Assembly (NCBI GenBank): GCA_965372135.1 | Contig: CBDVBD010000078.1 | Span: 1 to 14,299 of the forward strand | Source: CBDVBD01 sp965372135 | GTDB lineage: Bacteria; Electryoneota; RPQS01; CBDVBD01 | Reading direction: 5' to 3' | DNA length: 14,299 nucleotides | Shown here: positions 8,649-14,299 of the stretch, one piece after another | How the letters are laid out: each line of letters begins with the position of its first letter | How positions within the stretch are numbered: position 1 is the stretch's first letter | Notes under the pieces: model-generated | The model's database searches: none | Told to the model about the DNA's origin: nothing | The model's input: only the letters and a program-made list of their open reading frames with translations | Position numbers and translations under genes: made by a program

Positions 8649-9299
8649 TTACTGCAGCTTTTCCATCACTACCCGTTGGATATCATCCGCTATCTTTTTG
8701 CCTTCCGCTTGCAGAGTTTCCATTCGGGTTTTGAATTCGGCAGCCTGGGTTTGATCGGTCAGACCGGGAAGATTAATAATCACATTCATGGCAGCACCGT
8801 CCAATGCGCTGAGAAGCATCATCCCCGCCACCCCCACGTCGGATATGGAATTGATGTTGCCCTTCTTTGCCACTTCCAGGGTGTTGGGCAGCATTTCAAC
8901 CGCCATTTCCATCACATTCAACGGCACCTGGATCGCACCCACCGTGGCGATCTGACCGGCTTTTTCTTTAGCGGCTGCTTGTTGGGGAGTTTCATCGGGC
9001 AGGCGCATCGCATCCATCACCGCATCGAACGCATCGGTATCCTTATCCACCATTTCCATGAACTTATCCCGCATATCTTTGCCCAATTCCTCCACCGGAC
9101 GCAGGTCATCAGCGACATCGGCGTACTGTTTTTTGCCGATGGTCAAACGGCACACCATAGTGCTCAATCCTGCACCCAAGGCACCCGCCAGTGCCGCCAC
9201 CGAACCCCCACCAGGTGCCGGTGCGCGTGATGCGACGTTCTGTACGAAACTGGCTAAAGGACGATAGACAAGTAATGATGCTTTGGCTTTTTCAGGCAT
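8649..9299 (-). CDS. Cyclodeaminase/cyclohydrolase family protein (folate one-carbon metabolism)
   Basis: The 216-residue protein belongs to the family of formimidoyl-tetrahydrofolate cyclodeaminase and the FchA-type methenyl-tetrahydrofolate cyclohydrolase. It has the family's APAPGGGSVAAL stretch (26-37), the KKQYADV segment, a DTDAF motif, and the NINSISDVGVA and AAMNVIINL helices of the C-terminal part. It is predicted cytosolic and mostly helical. Enzymes of this family make 5,10-methenyl-tetrahydrofolate from formimino-tetrahydrofolate or interconvert it with 10-formyl-tetrahydrofolate; sequence alone does not decide which. There is no fused formiminotransferase and no histidine-degradation gene nearby, which mildly favours the cyclohydrolase role. 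The ATG has an AAAGGA site five bases upstream. Confidence 0.9.
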   Translation of the reverse strand: MPEKAKASLLVYRPLASFVQNVASRAPAPGGGSVAALAGALGAGLSTMVCRLTIGKKQYADVADDLRPVEELGKDMRDKFMEMVDKDTDAFDAVMDAMRLPDETPQQAAAKEKAGQIATVGAIQVPLNVMEMAVEMLPNTLEVAKKGNINSISDVGVAGMMLLSALDGAAMNVIINLPGLTDQTQAAEFKTRMETLQAEGKKIADDIQRVVMEKLQ

Positions 9300-9324
9300 G
9301 TCGGTCCTTTCCGTAATTCTTCCT

Positions 9325-9340
9325 TAATATTACAATATTA
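9325..9340. promoter_or_regulatory. AT-only inverted repeat upstream of the cyclodeaminase gene
   Basis: A perfect 7-bp inverted repeat, taatatt and aatatta separated by two bases, lies in the AT-rich 56-bp gap between the toroid protein stop and the cyclodeaminase ATG. It is 25 bp upstream of that ATG. It could be an operator or part of an internal promoter driving the cyclodeaminase-mutL-miaA genes, but no convincing -35 element accompanies it, and AT-rich DNA gives such repeats by chance. Confidence 0.3.
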
Positions 9341-9355
9341 TTTTTCTAAAAAGAG

Positions 9356-10405
9356 TTATGCGTACTTTTGCAGCACCTCACAAGCTTTCAACGTCAACCA
9401 CCGGCTGGGTTTCCCTTTCTCCTCGACATCCACCCACATTTTGCCATTCAGGGAATTCTTCATCACCCACCTGCCCTGTTCGGACTGCAGTGACAGCAAT
9501 TTTGCGATCCCGATTTCAATTTCCTTGGTCAATGGCACCTCAAGCCGCGCTAACACATAAAGCACTTCCAGCAGATCGGAATTATAGTGCAATGGGAATT
9601 GGAACCGCAGCCAGCCCTCCTTCTTGACGTTCTGTAACCCGGGATCGTACGTCAGTTTCATCTCCCGAATCTGCGCGATTGGCTTCTTCCATGTTTCTTC
9701 GAACCAATCCTTTGTGTTCTCATACACATACCGATAAAGGTGCACTGACATCAGATAATTCACCGCCTTGTCCGCCATTGTCTGCAATTCCTGGGAACGG
9801 ATAAAGTAGGGAATTATAGCGACCATTTTCAACACTTTCGGTATGGTCATCACACAATCAGGCAGCAGGGAGTATTCCATAACGCGGCAGGAAAAAGCGC
9901 CGCTGTCAGCCTGCTGACTGATAATCCAATTGATGGCGGATTGCACTCTGGGATCCGACCCAAATCCAAGACGGGTTAGCGCATAGACCATATGAGCGTT
10001 GAAACAGACCATACAGCCGCTTGGCTTGCCATTGGCTGATAATGCACCCAACAACTCAACGTAGTTATGTTCCAGAAGGTCCTGACATCCCTTCCGCACC
10101 CGTTCATCCTGAGTTGACGCTCCCAATTCAGCCAAGAACAACAGATTCCATGACGACCCCTCATATTTCTTATAAGTGCCCTTCGGATTCTCCCGAAACC
10201 ACCAACCTTCCGGTGATTGACTTGCCAAGATGGTTTTGATGGGATCGGTCTGCATGGCAAGGTCTTGGAACCTGCGGACATCGGGATCATCGGCAGGTTT
10301 CCCCTCCAATATCTGCAAGGCTTGAGCCGTCACCGCCGGATCTTTCCCATCCAACAACCACGGAACCGGATCGTTATTCAATAAGGATTTCCAGTCGTTA
10401 CTCAT
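9356..10405 (-). CDS. Alpha/alpha-toroid repeat protein (prenyltransferase/squalene-oxidase-repeat-like)
   Basis: This 349-residue protein is predicted soluble. It has helical repeats resembling the terpenoid-cyclase/prenyltransferase alpha/alpha toroid: a SPEGWWF segment with SSWNLLFLAELG (64-95), FNAHMVYALTRLGFGSDPRV (135-154) with QQADSGAFSC (164-173), and NSDLLEVLYVLARLEV (275-290) with LQSEQGRWV (306-314). Cys131, Cys134, Cys173 and Cys184 could bind a metal. No DXDD or other cyclase catalytic motif was seen, so enzymatic cyclase activity is not supported. The ATG lies 6 bp after the methyltransferase stop, with its GAGG site overlapping that stop codon, so the two are translationally coupled and may work together. 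Relatives are often labelled only as toroid or hypothetical proteins; the function is unknown. Confidence 0.7.
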   Translation of the reverse strand: MSNDWKSLLNNDPVPWLLDGKDPAVTAQALQILEGKPADDPDVRRFQDLAMQTDPIKTILASQSPEGWWFRENPKGTYKKYEGSSWNLLFLAELGASTQDERVRKGCQDLLEHNYVELLGALSANGKPSGCMVCFNAHMVYALTRLGFGSDPRVQSAINWIISQQADSGAFSCRVMEYSLLPDCVMTIPKVLKMVAIIPYFIRSQELQTMADKAVNYLMSVHLYRYVYENTKDWFEETWKKPIAQIREMKLTYDPGLQNVKKEGWLRFQFPLHYNSDLLEVLYVLARLEVPLTKEIEIGIAKLLSLQSEQGRWVMKNSLNGKMWVDVEEKGKPSRWLTLKACEVLQKYA

Positions 10406-10411
10406 CTTACC

Positions 10412-11191
10412 TCATGCAATCAACTGCCCATGCCAGGCGTGTACCGCGAAATCCATCTCCACGGGTTTTCCCTTCAGGATGTTGTCAAATTCCTGCTCCA
10501 ATGCTTCCCAATATCCTTTTGGATCGAAAGTGCTCTTAGCATAGGCGGCACCGTAAGACGTAGAACTCCAAAAACCCGCCAATTGAGCGGCATTCATCGA
10601 CACCATATTGGGAAATTTTTTATAGCTGACCTGATGACAGAGCCGGGATTGTTTCAAGATACTGCCAATATCGTCATCCAATGCCAACCGGGGGTCTTTA
10701 TGAATGCGCCAATGGGTTTCATATTCCCGACGCTGGACTTCCAGGACCTGTCCGTCGTCCGGTACCGGGTAGTAGTACAGGTAGATACAGATATGCCCCT
10801 GTGATCGCAGCATTTTCCGGATTTCTTCCAAGGCTTGCGCCACATGGAACCAGTAAAAGGCGGTGGCAACCGTTACGCAGTCCATGGTTCCGGCACGGAT
10901 AGGGGATTGTTCAGCTTTTGAAACCAGGAACTGGATGTCGGGAAACTGACCTTTTGCGCGGCTGATCTGGGTTTGTTCCAGGTCGATGCCGTACACGTTC
11001 TTAAAGATCCGGGTCAATCCCACCGTGGATTTTCCGGTTCCGCAAGCGATATCCACTACCGATTCCCGTTGGTCTTCCGGGATAAATGACGCTAACCAGT
11101 GGTACAGCGCCTCAGGATATTGCGGACGGTACAAGCCAAAAGCTGTTGACTGGTCCCGGAACAGTCGCGTTGTCTTTTCTTTAACAGTCAT
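10412..11191 (-). CDS. Class I SAM-dependent methyltransferase
   Basis: This 259-residue cytosolic methyltransferase has motif I VVDIACGTGKST (45-56), an acidic residue ending strand 2 in YGIDLEQ, and a SKAEQSPI segment before the CVTVATAFYWF strand. The N-terminal YRPQYPEALYHWLA block is typical of the family that includes trans-aconitate-type and similar small-molecule methyltransferases. The substrate cannot be predicted. The start chosen is the ATG at 11191, which has GGAG six bases upstream; the ATG at 11203 adds four residues but lacks a good ribosome binding site. The gene lies 65 bp after pfk and is coupled to the toroid protein downstream. Confidence 0.88.
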   Translation of the reverse strand: MTVKEKTTRLFRDQSTAFGLYRPQYPEALYHWLASFIPEDQRESVVDIACGTGKSTVGLTRIFKNVYGIDLEQTQISRAKGQFPDIQFLVSKAEQSPIRAGTMDCVTVATAFYWFHVAQALEEIRKMLRSQGHICIYLYYYPVPDDGQVLEVQRREYETHWRIHKDPRLALDDDIGSILKQSRLCHQVSYKKFPNMVSMNAAQLAGFWSSTSYGAAYAKSTFDPKGYWEALEQEFDNILKGKPVEMDFAVHAWHGQLIA

Positions 11192-11256
11192 GGATAACTC
11201 CATAACATGAATGGCACGGATTAGTGGGACGTATCGCTTTCATCATTGGTGTCAGT

Positions 11257-12345
11257 TTAACGTCCGAATTCTATCCCCAGCATTTCCGCGGCTTTCACAA
11301 TTTGCCCTTCCGGATCGACACGTTTCGGGACGCCCAATGCTTCTTCCAACGGCACGCTGGTGATTTCGTTCCCCCGAAGGCATACCATCATCCCGAATTT
11401 TTCCTGAGCTACCAATTCAACAGCAGCCACTCCGAACCGTGTGGCAAGGAAGCGGTCGAAAGTGGTTGGAGACCCGCCGCGTTGCAAATGCCCCAGGACG
11501 GTAACACGAGTTTCCATGGCGGTGCCTTCTCCGATTTTACTGGCGACCCAGTGTCCGATTCCCCCCAACCGCTCAACTTGGTATTCATCCGAGGGATCTT
11601 CAATCAGCATTTTTTCGCCGGTCTCGGTTTTAGCGCCTTCCGCCACCACCACAATACTGAAATGGCTGCCCATCATGGCGCGTTTCTTGATCTTCCGGCA
11701 TACTTCATCCATACTAAACCGGATTTCCGGAATCAGGATGACATCGGCACCGCCGGAAATCCCCGCTTCTAACGCAATCCAACCCGCATCGCGACCCATC
11801 ACCTCCACCACGATAACCCGGTGATGGCTTTCGGCGGTGGTGTGCAGCTTATCCAAAGCCTCAGTTACAGTGGATACCGCGGTATTGAAGCCGAAGGTGT
11901 AGTCCGTGCCGCCCAAGTCGTTGTCGATGGTTTTTGGTACCCCCACTATCGGCACACCCTTCTTGTACAAATCCCTGGCGATGGATAAGGTACCGTCACC
12001 GCCAATACAGATAATGGCGTCCAATCCCACCGTTTTGATATTTTCCATCAACGTGGGTGTGCTGTCCTCCACCACTTCTTCTCCATCTCTGTAGATAATA
12101 TGTTTAAAGGGATTCCCGCGGTTGATAGTACCAAGAATTGTGCCGCCGCGAGGAAGGATACCGCTGACGTCCTTTGGTGTCATCACCCGAAGTCGATCCG
12201 GCTGCAGCAGCCCGTCGAATCCATCCTCGATACCGTACACTTCCCAATGGTAGTATTGGCGACTGGCTTTGACAACAGCACGAATGACCGCGTTGAGTCC
12301 GGGTGCGTCACCCCCGCCGGTGGATATGCCGATACGCTGTATCAT
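11257..12345 (-). CDS. pfkA: 6-phosphofructokinase (PfkA family, mixed donor signature)
   Basis: The enzyme phosphorylates fructose 6-phosphate to fructose 1,6-bisphosphate in glycolysis. The 362-residue protein has GGGDAPGLN (10-18), GGDGT (115-119), PKTIDND (137-143) with the catalytic Asp, MGRDAGW (183-189) and LGHLQRGGSPTTFDR (284-298). Gly118 corresponds to E. coli Gly104 and predicts ATP as donor, while Lys138 at the position of E. coli Gly124 is typical of pyrophosphate-using enzymes. The donor is therefore uncertain, with ATP favoured. It is somewhat longer than E. coli PfkA (320 residues), as in other actinobacterial or mixed-clade enzymes. It is the first gene of the minus-strand run, with a candidate promoter directly upstream and only a weak purine-rich ribosome binding site. 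Confidence 0.93.
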   Translation of the reverse strand: MIQRIGISTGGGDAPGLNAVIRAVVKASRQYYHWEVYGIEDGFDGLLQPDRLRVMTPKDVSGILPRGGTILGTINRGNPFKHIIYRDGEEVVEDSTPTLMENIKTVGLDAIICIGGDGTLSIARDLYKKGVPIVGVPKTIDNDLGGTDYTFGFNTAVSTVTEALDKLHTTAESHHRVIVVEVMGRDAGWIALEAGISGGADVILIPEIRFSMDEVCRKIKKRAMMGSHFSIVVVAEGAKTETGEKMLIEDPSDEYQVERLGGIGHWVASKIGEGTAMETRVTVLGHLQRGGSPTTFDRFLATRFGVAAVELVAQEKFGMMVCLRGNEITSVPLEEALGVPKRVDPEGQIVKAAEMLGIEFGR

Positions 12346-12370
12346 GAATCTCTTTCTTCAGTTTGAGAGT

Positions 12371-12400
12371 GTATTAAATTCGTAAGGACTGGAATGCCAA
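12371..12400 (-). promoter_or_regulatory. Candidate sigma70-type promoter for pfkA
   Basis: On the minus strand TTGGCA (12400-12395) is followed after 18 bp by TAATAC (12376-12371), or after 17 bp by TTAATA. Transcription would start around 12364, giving a leader of about 20 nt before the pfkA ATG at 12345. The spacing and position fit a housekeeping promoter; the match is by eye only. Confidence 0.5.
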
Positions 12401-12429
12401 TTGCTGATATTCCCCCAAAAAAGTGGACA

Positions 12430-12684
12430 TTAGCTAAGTGTTGATTGATTGTTTTTCGAACACGAGTGGGGCTTTGTTCCCCAGTGTCGAATGTCGTCAG
12501 TTTTTATAAAAGCAGTAACTATTATATTAAACCATCCATCTTCCAGCCCTGTTGTATAAACGAAAATCGAATCATCTAATTTTAATCTTCCTTTTGGTGA
12601 GTGTCTAATATTTGCGCGCCCATCGATGATTTCTGCAAAAAGTAAATTTGATAGTACAAGAAGAAGTACGATAATTTTACTGAT
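12430..12684 (-). pseudogene. Small secreted SH3-like ORF lacking a normal start codon
   Basis: An open frame of 84 codons begins after an in-frame TAA at 12690-12688 and ends at TAA 12432-12430. It would encode a signal-peptide-like start (SKIIVLLLVLSNLLFA), then GRANIRHSPKGRL, a VYTTGLEDGWFNI segment and AFIKTDDI. This order (NIR, SPKG, hydrophobic strand, W-Y/F, closing strand) resembles bacterial SH3 domains of the periplasm or cell surface. A clear AAAGGA site lies six bases before an ATC codon at 12684, exactly where an ATG is expected; no ATG, GTG or TTG occurs in frame near it. Either the start codon has mutated, ATC or the nearby ATT is used, or the base is a sequence error. It lies 55 bp after the membrane protein gene. 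Confidence 0.6.
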
Positions 12685-12739
12685 ATTTTATCCTTTGCCT
12701 AACAGCCAAGCTCACCTAAGAATAAAATTTAGATCAGAA

Positions 12740-13132
12740 TCACCTGTCCATACCATCTTGTTTTGGTTGCTTTCTGCTTTTCCACCAGCAGTAAATGAAA
12801 AGTAAAGCTGGTATCACAAAGATAATTTCGGAGCCAGGGTCTTTTGCAGCATGTACCCAAATAACATTCACCATTGCCATAAGGACGATGCTAATTGCAG
12901 ATAATATACCACCGAATCCTTCCCATCGCCAGGCAATGAGAAAACCGATCAGCGCAATGAAAAACAGAAATGTTACTAACCCAGGACCGAAATCGGGATT
13001 GGGCATTTCACCTCTCTCTATCACATCCGCAATGAAGAAGGATAGAGCAAAAACTACACTGAGTGTTCCCAGAATTCTTGCTACCCATCGTGCAAAGGTT
13101 ACCATTTTTGTTGGCGAAGATGTTGTTTTCAT
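12740..13132 (-). CDS. Four-helix membrane protein of unknown function
   Basis: This 130-residue protein has four predicted membrane segments near 17-35, 52-67, 73-94 and 102-116 and a charged C-terminal tail (KSRKQPKQDGMDR). The RWVARILG start and the AWRWEGFGG motif at the end of helix 2 resemble a widespread family of small uncharacterised membrane proteins. Its ATG overlaps the stop of the frameshifted reductase extension as ATGA (13132-13129), so it is translationally coupled to that gene. A GGAAG site lies just upstream. No transport or catalytic motif is visible. Confidence 0.8.
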   Translation of the reverse strand: MKTTSSPTKMVTFARWVARILGTLSVVFALSFFIADVIERGEMPNPDFGPGLVTFLFFIALIGFLIAWRWEGFGGILSAISIVLMAMVNVIWVHAAKDPGSEIIFVIPALLFIYCWWKSRKQPKQDGMDR

Positions 13133-13254
13133 AAGTATTCTTCCAAATTTACTTTGATCCGGTCATTTTCAATACAGTTCACTACATTAGAGGGACATCC
13201 CGTGCAGCGATTGGTTCGACGTTTCTCTTTCAAGCGATAGAGTTCCTCAGTGTG
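13129..13254 (-). pseudogene. Displaced C-terminal end of the ketopantoate-reductase-like gene (-1 frame)
   Basis: Directly after TPNIST of the reductase, the -1 frame reads TEELYRLKEKRR and continues to a Cys-containing tail (RCTGCPS, then NCIEND) that ends LEEYL. TPNIS-L-EELYRL is the way members of this family normally end, so one base is missing around 13245-13256; for example, a lost G in CTGGAG would restore it. The repaired gene would span 13129-14174 with 348 residues. Its TGA overlaps the ATG of the next gene as ATGA, the spacing of an intact operon. Alternatively TTG at 13233, overlapping the reductase stop, could start a separate 34-residue peptide, but that is less likely. Confidence 0.75.
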
Positions 13255-14174
13255 CTAATATTCGGTGTTTCTACAGACGTCTTGTCGATCAGACTTTGGA
13301 ATTCACCTGCAAGATCTTTCATCTCGTCCCGTGCTGCCCTGGCATGGAGAGCGAATGCTACCTCCGCAAACTTGCTTCTGAGAAGGCCCTGGCCGGCCTT
13401 CACATTCAGCATCTCGGGCAGCCAGTAGAACAGGTTGAATTGGAATGGATAGCGCTTCGTGTATCCCAGAGCTTTCAAGACTCTGCCGCCTTCCTTGGCA
13501 GCTCGCACCATCACCCGAATCGTCTTTTTGTCTTTGGCGAGAGCGTAGTTGTCGCAATCGTGCTTGTAGAGGGCATTTACCAATGGACTGACCAATGCGA
13601 CATGGTACTTCAACCACCCATCGATGTCTTCAACCAAGTTAACGGGAACTCCGCTCGTTTCGAACAGGGACTTAACTGCCAGCGTCCTCTCTCTCGTCTC
13701 CCCGTCGATTTCTCCGATGGTTATGGGCTTTCGCTTCCCGCCTGCCTTCTCTCGATCAACGTAATGGACGGAGTGTTCGCTAATCCCACCTCCTGCGCCT
13801 GGGAACCCAAACAGCACCTTCTCTTGAGGCAGGTGCCGCAGGTACTGCTCAAAACCAAGTGCGTTGTTGCCCATGAACAGGATGTTCTTGATATTGGCAT
13901 TCGCCCTGAGAACCTCAAACACAGGCGGGAGCTTGTTCTTTCTTATGAGAACGACCACGAGATCGTAGTCATCGTCCCCTTTCAGTTCATCTACTATCTG
14001 AATCTTCGAGACCCCCCTGGCTCCAGCAATTTCGTCTACCACCACAAGACCATTGGCCTTAATGAAGTCGTACCGCTGACCTCGGGCCAGAATCGTTACA
14101 TCCTTTCCTGCCTGACCAAAAAGATGTGCATAGAGACAACCCAGTGGGCCTGCGCCAAATACCAGCGTTCTCAT
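13230..14174 (-). CDS. Ketopantoate reductase family (PanE/ApbA-like) protein, 3' end frameshifted
   Basis: This 314-residue NAD(P)-dependent reductase has the N-terminal Rossmann motif FGAGPLG (6-12), LARG (29-32), the FPGAGG segment (124-129), and a C-terminal helical domain beginning with DGWLKYHVALVSPLVNALY (185-203). Lys189 there is the likely counterpart of the PanE catalytic Lys. The family reduces 2-ketopantoate to pantoate for coenzyme A synthesis, but distant members act on other 2-oxo acids; with no pantothenate genes nearby a true panE is not supported. The ATG has a strong GGGAGGA site. The C-terminus is probably not native: after TPNIST the frame runs into an early TGA, while the expected family ending continues in the -1 frame (see 13129-13254). 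Confidence 0.85.
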   Translation of the reverse strand: MRTLVFGAGPLGCLYAHLFGQAGKDVTILARGQRYDFIKANGLVVVDEIAGARGVSKIQIVDELKGDDDYDLVVVLIRKNKLPPVFEVLRANANIKNILFMGNNALGFEQYLRHLPQEKVLFGFPGAGGGISEHSVHYVDREKAGGKRKPITIGEIDGETRERTLAVKSLFETSGVPVNLVEDIDGWLKYHVALVSPLVNALYKHDCDNYALAKDKKTIRVMVRAAKEGGRVLKALGYTKRYPFQFNLFYWLPEMLNVKAGQGLLRSKFAEVAFALHARAARDEMKDLAGEFQSLIDKTSVETPNISTLRNSIA

Positions 14175-14299
14175 CGGGAATCCTCCCTTCTGTAACCGGC
14201 ACCGGTAGCTGCGTAAACTTGGTCACCTTCTCTAAATCGCTTCCCATCTTTGCCTACTGATTCAATTTCCCCGGCTAGCTCAACCCCTAGTATAGGGTT
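14171..14299 (-). pseudogene. Truncated medium-chain dehydrogenase (MDR, GroES-like N-terminal part)
   Basis: From the right edge of the window the frame encodes PILGVELAGEIESVG, then RFREGDQVYAATGAG, and stops at TGA 14173-14171. LGxExAGxIxxVG followed by FxxGDxVYA is the hallmark of the GroES-like domain of zinc or quinone oxidoreductases and NAD(P)-dependent alcohol dehydrogenases. Normal members run to about 320-350 residues and continue after this point with an AYAEY-like segment and a Rossmann domain. Here only 42 codons are in the window, and the frame ends right after the motif, at the ribosome binding site of the reductase gene. No continuation is found in the other two frames, so the C-terminal two thirds are missing, not merely frameshifted. 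The stop overlaps the next ATG as ATGA. Confidence 0.72.

Larger units (their letters stand above)
12346..12739. other. AT-rich stretch between pfkA and the membrane protein gene
   Basis: This 394-bp stretch lacks an intact gene with a standard start. It holds the pfkA promoter candidate (12371-12400), the SH3-like ORF (12430-12684) and an imperfect GC-rich hairpin at 12457-12489 with no following T-run in either direction. Base composition is visibly richer in A and T than the flanking genes. Confidence 0.7.

Noticed and set aside
8613..9230. A 205-codon plus-strand open frame opposite the cyclodeaminase gene
   Set aside because: Its His-rich translation is the complement of the conserved cyclodeaminase; no domain is recognisable.
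12457..12489. GC-rich imperfect hairpin as a terminator
   Set aside because: The stem is interrupted by bulges and no T-run follows closely on either strand; it also lies within the SH3-like frame.
13244..13256. Programmed -1 frameshift in the reductase gene
   Set aside because: No X XXY YYZ slippery heptamer or obvious downstream structure is present at the switch point; a missing base explains the pattern more simply.
13296..14195. A 299-codon plus-strand open frame opposite the reductase gene
   Set aside because: It is the antisense mirror of a clearly recognisable reductase, with no family motifs, no ribosome binding site logic and a Cys/His/Leu-rich shadow composition.
1..14299. CRISPR array, tRNA, rRNA, insertion sequence or phage genes
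   Set aside because: No short regularly spaced repeats, no tRNA-like or rRNA-like sequence, no terminal inverted repeats with a transposase, and no phage structural genes were recognised.

Overview
The window looks like chromosomal DNA from an uncultured bacterium of the FCB (Fibrobacterota-Chlorobi-Bacteroidota) superphylum. The main evidence is the large secreted protein at the left end, which finishes in a YPNPFNP-type C-terminal sorting domain (type IX secretion / FlgD-Ig-like). That domain is common in candidate phyla such as Zixibacteria, KSB1, Marinimicrobia and Calditrichota. The phylum itself cannot be fixed from this sequence. There are no tRNA, rRNA, CRISPR or transposase signals.

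Layout. (1) Positions 3-3239, plus strand: the 3' part of a giant secreted protein made of a beta-rich N-terminal domain, three tandem repeats with an exact 813-bp period, and a sorting tail. A strong hairpin terminator at 3262-3304 separates it from the converging minus-strand genes. (2) Positions 12345 down to 3330, minus strand: a run of eight closely spaced genes, in transcription order 6-phosphofructokinase, SAM methyltransferase, alpha/alpha-toroid repeat protein, cyclodeaminase/cyclohydrolase, mutL, miaA, a Tat-exported DUF362 protein, and a NapH-NapG-like membrane polyferredoxin fusion. Gaps run from 4 to 65 bp and several ribosome binding sites overlap the preceding stop codon, so this is probably one transcription unit or a few nested ones. 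A sigma70-like promoter lies just upstream of pfk. The last two genes form a likely exported redox module. (3) Positions 14299 down to 12430, minus strand: an operon-like string that appears damaged. It holds the cut-off N-terminal end of a medium-chain dehydrogenase, a ketopantoate-reductase-family gene with a -1 frameshift near its 3' end, an intact four-helix membrane protein, and a small secreted SH3-like ORF with a good ribosome binding site but ATC where the start codon should be.

The middle block combines glycolysis (pfk), one-carbon folate chemistry (cyclodeaminase), DNA mismatch repair (MutL with an intact endonuclease site), tRNA modification (MiaA) and electron transfer (DUF362 plus polyferredoxin). 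The mutL-miaA adjacency is conserved in many bacteria. The most interesting items are the DUF362/polyferredoxin pair, the mixed ATP/PPi signature of the phosphofructokinase, the exact repeat period in the surface protein, and the cluster of three gene lesions in the right-hand 1.9 kb.
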